Of a DNA stretch of 64,000 nt, positions 59,068 through 64,000 are shown one piece after another (within the stretch, counting starts at the first letter, position 1; the number at the start of each line of letters is the position of its first letter). The translations under genes were made by a program, and so were the position numbers. Source of the stretch: Herpetosiphonaceae bacterium (lineage in GTDB: Bacteria > Chloroflexota > Chloroflexia > Chloroflexales > Herpetosiphonaceae); the NCBI GenBank assembly GCA_026003835.1, contig BPHZ01000001.1, positions 628,001 to 692,000 on the forward strand, read 5' to 3'. The notes beneath the pieces were generated by a model. That model had not been told where the DNA came from and made no database searches. It saw only the letters and a list, made by a program, of their open reading frames with translations.

Positions 59068-59777
59068 TGTCGCGTACCACCCTGGCGTTGCTTGCACTCA
59101 TCTCATTCATCCTGGCGGCCTGCGGATCTTTGGAAGAACCGACCCCAGCCGTGACGGAGCGACCGACCCGCCGCCCCTTGCCGCCAACGCCGACGCAAAT
59201 CGCGCAGCCAACGTTCGATCTTGCCGCGTTTCTCAATGTCCCAGCAGATGATCCGCGTTCGATGGGCAGCCCATCAGCGCCGGTGACAATTATCGAGTAT
59301 GGCGATTTTGAGTGACCATACTGTTCTCAGTTCGTCCGTGAGACGGCACCGCTGATCAAAGAACAGTATGTAGAAACTGGGATCGTTCGTTTTGTCTACC
59401 GGGATTTACCGATCGATACACATCGATCGGCATTGTTGGCGGCTATAGCCGGTCGCTGCGCCGCAGAGCAGGGGCAGTTTTGGCCCATGCACGATCGTCT
59501 GTTCGAGACCCACGGCGTCGAGTGGGGTGGCGTTCCTAAACGGGATCGGGCGGTGATGATCGAGTTTGCCGGCTATCTGGGGCTTGACATTGCCGTGTTC
59601 GAGAAATGCCTCGACGACCCCGGTGTAGCAGAGGCGGTACGCCGGCAGACAAACGAGGCATTTGCGGTAGGAATCACGTCAACGCCGAGCTTTTTGATCA
59701 ATGGACGGTTGTTGGTTGGTGCCCACCCATTCGAGACATTCCAGCAGGCGATCGAAATGATTCGTGGCGAGCAGTAA
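59067..59777 (+). CDS. DsbA-like lipoprotein with in-frame TGA at CxxC (candidate selenoprotein)
   Basis: This is a 236-residue frame if TGA at 59313-59315 is read through as residue 83. It has a lipobox (ALLALISFILAACGS), a Pro/Thr linker, then a thioredoxin fold. VTIIEYGDFE is followed by TGA and PYCSQFVRET, where family members have FECPYC. The frame then runs intact for 154 codons with TSTPSFLINGRLLVG (cis-Pro) and the DsbA helical insert. GTG 59067 overlaps the moxR stop with AAGGAGG upstream. A Cys-to-stop mutation or a sequence error are alternatives to selenocysteine. Confidence 0.7.
59313..59346 (+). promoter_or_regulatory. Candidate SECIS-like hairpin after the in-frame TGA
   Basis: CTGTTCTCA (59321-59329) pairs with TGAGACGG (59339-59346) through eight pairs with one bulged U and a 9-nt loop containing GU. 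It begins 6 nt after the TGA. Bacterial SECIS hairpins have a bulged U and an apical GU pair. Here the bulge is about four bases closer to the TGA than in E. coli fdhF, so the match is suggestive and not exact. Confidence 0.35.
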
Positions 59778-59856
59778 CATTCGTTTCCAGGACAAATACA
59801 GTGGAAGATCGTGTTGATAGTCTTAACGGCGCGCACGGCTTGGGAGGAACGATACG

Positions 59857-60747
59857 GTGTCTGAGGTTGCAGATCTGTTCGATCCTGCGTTTCTGCGCAC
59901 GCTCGACCGTCTGACGTTGATTACCAGGCGGCCGCTTGCGGGTGTGATGCAGGGTGAGCGTCGCAGCCCCAGGCGTGGCGCGTCAGTCGAGTTTGCCGAT
60001 TATAAGCCGTACGTCCCCGGCGACGATTTTCGCCAGATCGACTGGAATCTGTATGCCCGGCTGGAGCGCTTTTTCCTGAAGCTTTTTGTCGCTGAAGAAG
60101 AAGTAACGCTCCACTTACTCGTCGACGCCAGCGCTTCAATGGATTGGGGACATCCGAATAAGCTGCGCTATGCGCTGCGGGCCGCGGGCTCGTTGGGCTA
60201 TATCGCGCTGGCGAGCCTGGATCGTGTGGCGGTGCAAGCCTTTGGAGGGGCTGCAGGGGCAGCAGGTCGGCAGCGGCCGGTGAGAGGCCGGGCTGGGGCC
60301 TTACCGTTGCTGAACTTCCTCAGCCGCGTACGTGCAGCAGGATCGGCGGCGCTGTTAGAGTCATGCAGGCGCTATGCCCAAACTGCCGGCGTTGTTGGTC
60401 CTCTGCTTCTCTGCTCCGATTTGCTTGACGAGCGCTGGCGCGAAGCGTTGGCCGCGCTGCGCCGCCGGCCCTTTGAGATCACGGTGTTACACATCCTTTC
60501 GCCGGATGAGCTGGCGCCGGCTTTCGAGGGTGACCTGCGACTGGTCGATATAGAGGGTGGCGAGCCGGTGGAGGTGAGCGCTGATGTCGATCTATTGGAA
60601 CGCTACCAGGAGCGCCTCGCAGGCTGGCGATCCGAGATCGAAACCTATTGCGCCGGCCACGATATCAACTACATTTTTGTGCCGACGACCATCCCGCTGG
60701 AGGAGTTGTTACTTGACATCCTGCAGCGGCGCGGTGTGCTCAGGTAG
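59857..60747 (+). CDS. DUF58 domain protein
   Basis: This 296-residue protein has the DUF58 signature near residues 30-60 (GERRSPRRGASVEFADYKPY, then VPGDDFRQIDWNLYAR) and the acidic VDASASMDWG where a VWA-like MIDAS would be. It is a standard member of MoxR-DUF58-VWA clusters and probably acts in the same membrane complex. The start is GTG 59857 with AGGA upstream. It is followed closely by a BatA-like gene. Confidence 0.9.
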   Translation: MSEVADLFDPAFLRTLDRLTLITRRPLAGVMQGERRSPRRGASVEFADYKPYVPGDDFRQIDWNLYARLERFFLKLFVAEEEVTLHLLVDASASMDWGHPNKLRYALRAAGSLGYIALASLDRVAVQAFGGAAGAAGRQRPVRGRAGALPLLNFLSRVRAAGSAALLESCRRYAQTAGVVGPLLLCSDLLDERWREALAALRRRPFEITVLHILSPDELAPAFEGDLRLVDIEGGEPVEVSADVDLLERYQERLAGWRSEIETYCAGHDINYIFVPTTIPLEELLLDILQRRGVLR

Positions 60748-60774
60748 GTTCATGTTTTGGATTTTAGGTTTCGT

Positions 60775-62688
60775 ATGGGACTGATTAATCCCTGGTTTTT
60801 AGCACTGGCCGCGATCATTCTTCCTTCGATCATCGTGCTTTACATGCTGCGACTACGGCGTGAGGAGCGTACGGTATCGAGCACACTGCTGTGGCGTATG
60901 CTCGTGCGGGATGTCGAGGCCAATACGCCCTGGCAGCGTTTACGACGTAACCTGCTGCTGCTTCTGCAGCTTTTGATTGCGCTGTTGCTGTTGCTGGCCC
61001 TGGCGCGGCCATTCATCAAGACTCAGGGTATCGGTGGCCGGAACCTGATCCTGATCGTCGATCGCTCGGCAAGCATGGGAGCTGTTGATGTTAGCCCATC
61101 GCGGCTGGAGGCAGCCAAGGCCCAGGCGCTGCAACTCATCGAGCAGTTACAGGATGGCGGTAGGGCTACGGTGATCGCCTTTGGCGGCAAGATGGAGGTG
61201 CCGGCGGCTGCGACCTCCGATCGCCGGGAGCTGAAGCGAGCAGTGCAGAGTATCGAGCTGTGGCATGGCGGAGACAGCGATATGAGCCAGGCCTTGAGCC
61301 TCGCCGGCGCGCTCGCCGCCCGCTCCCCGGAATCCGAGATCGCCATTCTCTCCGATGGGGAGGTGACAGTACCAGTAAGCGTAACGCTGCCGGGTACGAT
61401 CCGCTACTTCCCTGTTGGATCGGGCAATAACAACCAGGCCATTGCAGCGCTGACACTGGAGGCGGGGGGACCAGGGACACAGACACTTTTTGCGCGCGTG
61501 CTCAACGAAGGCCAGCGCGAGGCGACACGACGCCTGGTGATCGAGGTTTCCTTCGGCGGCGAGGCTGATTTCCAGCTGTTCAATGTCTACGACCTGAGCA
61601 TCCTGCCCGGCCAGGACCAAACGGTGACGGCGGAGGTTTCAGGGGAAGTACGACTGGTGCGGGCGCGGCTGGAGGGCAGCGACGATCTGCCGGTCGATGA
61701 TCTGGCCTGGGCTGTGCAGGCATCCAGCGATCCTATTCCGGTGCGGTTTGTAACGCCAGGCAACCGCTTTATGGCTGTTGCGCTCAGCCTGCTGCCGCGC
61801 GTGCAGGTAACGGCCTATCTGACGGAGACCGCTACTTTCACCGACACACCGGTGTTGACTATTCTCGATGAGTTTATGCCCGATCCTCTCCCCGCCGGCA
61901 ATCTCCTGATTATCGACCCACCGCGTTCAACACCTTATTTCTCGGTAACCGGGGAGCTTAATCGGCCGCTGCCGCGACCAGTTGCCGGCGACGAGCCAAT
62001 ACTACGGCATATTGAGCTGGGCGAGATCAATATCTTGAGGGCGGCGCAGCTTCAGAACGCGCCATGGGCGCACACAGTTATAGACAGCGATGCCGGGCCG
62101 CTGCTGATCGCGGGTGAGATCGACGGCAGGCGGATTGCTGTCCTGACCTTCGATCTGCACGAATCAGATCTGCCGCTTAGCCCGGCATTTCCGCTGTTGA
62201 TCTCGAACCTGATCGGCTACCTGGCTCCTGGCAGCGGGGGCGAGGCGGCACAGATCCGCCCAGGCGAGCCGCTGTCTATTCCAACCGGCGATCTGGCAAC
62301 AGCGGCGCGTGTGACCTACCCCAACGGCGACGAAGAGATGATCGAGCCTGACGATGGCGTGGTTGTCGTGGCTGCAACGCAGCAGATCGGTATCTACCAG
62401 GTCGAGCTGTTACAGGATGGAGAGGTCATTCGCAGCATCAACTATGTTGCTAACCCCTACAGCGAGAGCGAGGCACACATCACGCCGATTACGGTCCTTC
62501 CGATCAGAGAGGCGGGCGGTGGCATCGTGGGCAGGGAGATCGATAAAGAAGGGCGCGACGAGTGGTGGCGGCCGCTGGCGTTGGTAGCGCTGCTGGTGTT
62601 GATTGTTGAGTGGCTTGTCGCCCATAGGGGTGGTGTGGCACGGCTGCGGAGACGAGTCTCGGGGTTGGGGTCTCGGGTCTCCAATTAG
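60775..62688 (+). CDS. BatA-like VWA membrane protein
   Basis: This is a 637-residue protein with the BatA N-terminal helix (INPWFLALAAIILPSIIVLY) and a second TM (NLLLLLQLLIALLLLLALAR). A von Willebrand A domain carries the MIDAS site ILIVDRSASMGAVD and TSDRRELK/DSDMSQAL contributions. A long beta-rich periplasmic region and a last helix (LALVALLVLIVEWLVAH) follow. ATG 60775 gives the BatA start; a TTG at 60757 would add six residues. It is part of the MoxR operon. Confidence 0.88.
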   Translation: MGLINPWFLALAAIILPSIIVLYMLRLRREERTVSSTLLWRMLVRDVEANTPWQRLRRNLLLLLQLLIALLLLLALARPFIKTQGIGGRNLILIVDRSASMGAVDVSPSRLEAAKAQALQLIEQLQDGGRATVIAFGGKMEVPAAATSDRRELKRAVQSIELWHGGDSDMSQALSLAGALAARSPESEIAILSDGEVTVPVSVTLPGTIRYFPVGSGNNNQAIAALTLEAGGPGTQTLFARVLNEGQREATRRLVIEVSFGGEADFQLFNVYDLSILPGQDQTVTAEVSGEVRLVRARLEGSDDLPVDDLAWAVQASSDPIPVRFVTPGNRFMAVALSLLPRVQVTAYLTETATFTDTPVLTILDEFMPDPLPAGNLLIIDPPRSTPYFSVTGELNRPLPRPVAGDEPILRHIELGEINILRAAQLQNAPWAHTVIDSDAGPLLIAGEIDGRRIAVLTFDLHESDLPLSPAFPLLISNLIGYLAPGSGGEAAQIRPGEPLSIPTGDLATAARVTYPNGDEEMIEPDDGVVVVAATQQIGIYQVELLQDGEVIRSINYVANPYSESEAHITPITVLPIREAGGGIVGREIDKEGRDEWWRPLALVALLVLIVEWLVAHRGGVARLRRRVSGLGSRVSN

Positions 62689-62763
62689 CGGCCATAACAT
62701 CAAGTTTCAAGCCCGCTGTTAGGCACAAGAGTAGGCTAACAGCTCGGAGCAAGGGCTGATTCA

Positions 62764-64000
62764 ATGGGTATCTCGTTTGTCGATCCAATCTACCTGATCT
62801 TGCTGGCGCTGATTCCGCCGATGTGGCTGGTAGCTATCCAGGCCGGGAGACTGCGCGGACGACGGCGCTGGCTGGCGTTGGGACTGCGTACTCTACTGAT
62901 GCTGTCGCTGATCCTGAGCCTGGCCGGCGCACAGCTCGTTCAGCCCGTGCGTGAGCTCACGACCGTTTTTCTTATCGATAGCTCCGATTCTGTATCGCCG
63001 GCCCAGCGCGCGGAGGCCGAAGCCTTTGTCGAGGCGGCGCTGCAGGCGATGAGGCCCGGCGACAGGGCGGCAGTGGTGGTCTTCGGCGAGAACGCACTGG
63101 TTGAGCGCGCGCCCTCAGACGAGCGTCGCCTCGGACGCATCCAATCGGTCCCGGTGGCGGCGCGCACCAACATTGCCGAGGCGCTCAACCTTGGGCTGGC
63201 GCTGTTCCCCTCTGACACGCAGAAGCGCATCGTACTCCTCTCGGATGGCGGCGAGAACCAGGGCCGGGCGCTTGAAGCGCTAAGGCTAGCACAGTCGCGC
63301 AATATTCCTATCGATATCGTGCCGCTGGGCGAGGCCGCCGGGGGCAGCGAAGCGGCAGTAGTCGAGCTACGCTCAGTCTCGCGAGCGCGCAAAGGGCAGG
63401 CGATCGAGTTGGTCGCCAGGGTGGAGAGCAACACTGCCCAGCGCGCCCGTCTGCGTTTTCTTGCGGATAACGCCGTGCTAACGGAGCAGCAGGTCGATAT
63501 TCCCGTTGGCTCCTCAAGTTTTACGGCGACAGTCGTCGTACGCGATGAGGGTTATCGCCGTTATAGCGCCGAACTATTGCCGGAGCAGGATACGCGGCCG
63601 CAGAATAACGAGGCCGCGGCATTGGTCGAAGTCGAAGGGCCACCGCGTGTGCTGATCATCGAGGGGGCACCGGGCGAGAGCGGCAATCTAGCCAGCGCGC
63701 TTGAAGCAGCACAGCTGACGCCTGTCGTTATACCGCCGTCGGGCATCCCGGCGGATCTGCCCGGCCTTGCAGACTATGAAGTGGTGGTGTTGGCAAACGT
63801 ACCAGCGCGGGATCTGCCAACATCGTCTCAGGAAGCGCTGCGCTCGTTCGTGCGCGATCTTGGCCGGGGGCTGGTCATGATCGGCGGCACGCAGAGCTAC
63901 GGGGTCGGCGGCTATACCAACACACCTGTTGAGGAAGCGCTGCCGGTCTATATGGATGTCCGTAATCGCCAGCAGCGGCCGGATATCGCCATCGTCTTCG
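62764..64000 (+). CDS. VWA-domain membrane protein (partial)
   Basis: The frame opens at ATG 62764 and is still open at the window end after 412 codons. Two N-terminal helices (DPIYLILLALIPPMWLVAI and LGLRTLLMLSLILSLAGAQL) precede a VWA domain with MIDAS VFLIDSSDSVSP and IVLLSDGGENQGR. A glutamine-amidotransferase-like domain begins near residue 290 (VLIIEGAPGESGNL and GLVMIGGTQSYGVGGY). This arrangement matches the large VWA/GATase proteins at the end of Bat-type operons. Its C-terminus is not seen. Confidence 0.85.
   Translation, partial: MGISFVDPIYLILLALIPPMWLVAIQAGRLRGRRRWLALGLRTLLMLSLILSLAGAQLVQPVRELTTVFLIDSSDSVSPAQRAEAEAFVEAALQAMRPGDRAAVVVFGENALVERAPSDERRLGRIQSVPVAARTNIAEALNLGLALFPSDTQKRIVLLSDGGENQGRALEALRLAQSRNIPIDIVPLGEAAGGSEAAVVELRSVSRARKGQAIELVARVESNTAQRARLRFLADNAVLTEQQVDIPVGSSSFTATVVVRDEGYRRYSAELLPEQDTRPQNNEAAALVEVEGPPRVLIIEGAPGESGNLASALEAAQLTPVVIPPSGIPADLPGLADYEVVVLANVPARDLPTSSQEALRSFVRDLGRGLVMIGGTQSYGVGGYTNTPVEEALPVYMDVRNRQQRPDIAIVF

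Overview
The window looks like chromosomal DNA of a Chloroflexota bacterium, most likely class Chloroflexia. This is inferred from gene content and from the GC-rich, Gram-positive-like signals (strong AGGAGG ribosome sites, lipobox lipoproteins, TTGACA/TATAAT promoters). There are no phage genes, IS transposases or CRISPR arrays. Almost all of the DNA is ordinary housekeeping and metabolic genes in short operons.

Layout. 1-5.5 kb: the end of a DUF309 gene, ribosomal protein L25 with its own promoter and terminator, a DUF2071 gene, an RNA unit (rnpB, tRNA-Leu, tRNA-Gln) with a consensus promoter and terminator, dnaN and a CGNR zinc-finger gene. 5.5-12.7 kb: an MFS transporter broken by two compensating single-base shifts, a cysteine-desulfurase-like protein, pstS with a Pho-box-like repeat, phoU and a PKMT-type methyltransferase. 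12.9-17.7 kb: an M23 lipoprotein, an alpha/beta hydrolase, a phosphatidyltransferase, DUF4013, a CinA with an eroded C-terminal domain and a YtxH-like protein. 18-25.7 kb: a penicillin-binding protein, an M20 peptidase, an ANT(4')-like nucleotidyltransferase, an S41 peptidase, a Ser/Thr kinase with TPR repeats and an enoyl-CoA hydratase. 25.7-35.2 kb: hisC, a soluble histidine kinase, two NAD-dependent epimerases, a UbiA prenyltransferase, lpdA and an RsmF-like methyltransferase. 35.6-45.2 kb: a secreted CTPGYWK protein, then the arginine cluster (argG, argJ, argH, an ArgA-like acetyltransferase, argC, argB). A leader peptide and terminator precede argG, and a DHH phosphoesterase closes the run. 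45.2-55.5 kb: GNAT, DUF4149, a degenerate N6-methyltransferase-like protein, a VOC dioxygenase, ssb, SRAP, murT, a PD-(D/E)XK-like protein and pcrA. 56-64 kb: a Bat-type operon (coiled-coil/GQ-repeat membrane protein, small membrane protein, MoxR, DsbA-like lipoprotein, DUF58, two VWA proteins) that runs off the window.

The most striking observation is inside the Bat operon. The DsbA-like lipoprotein has an in-frame TGA exactly at the first cysteine of its CxxC motif (UPYC instead of CPYC). The reading frame continues intact for 154 residues, and a hairpin with a bulged U follows the TGA. It reads as a candidate selenoprotein, although a Cys-to-stop mutation or a sequence error cannot be excluded. 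Other items worth a look are the complete arg attenuator, a family of about 95-bp intergenic repeats, the rnpB-tRNA transcription unit, the Pho-box-like repeats, and several enzyme homologues that have lost key catalytic residues.
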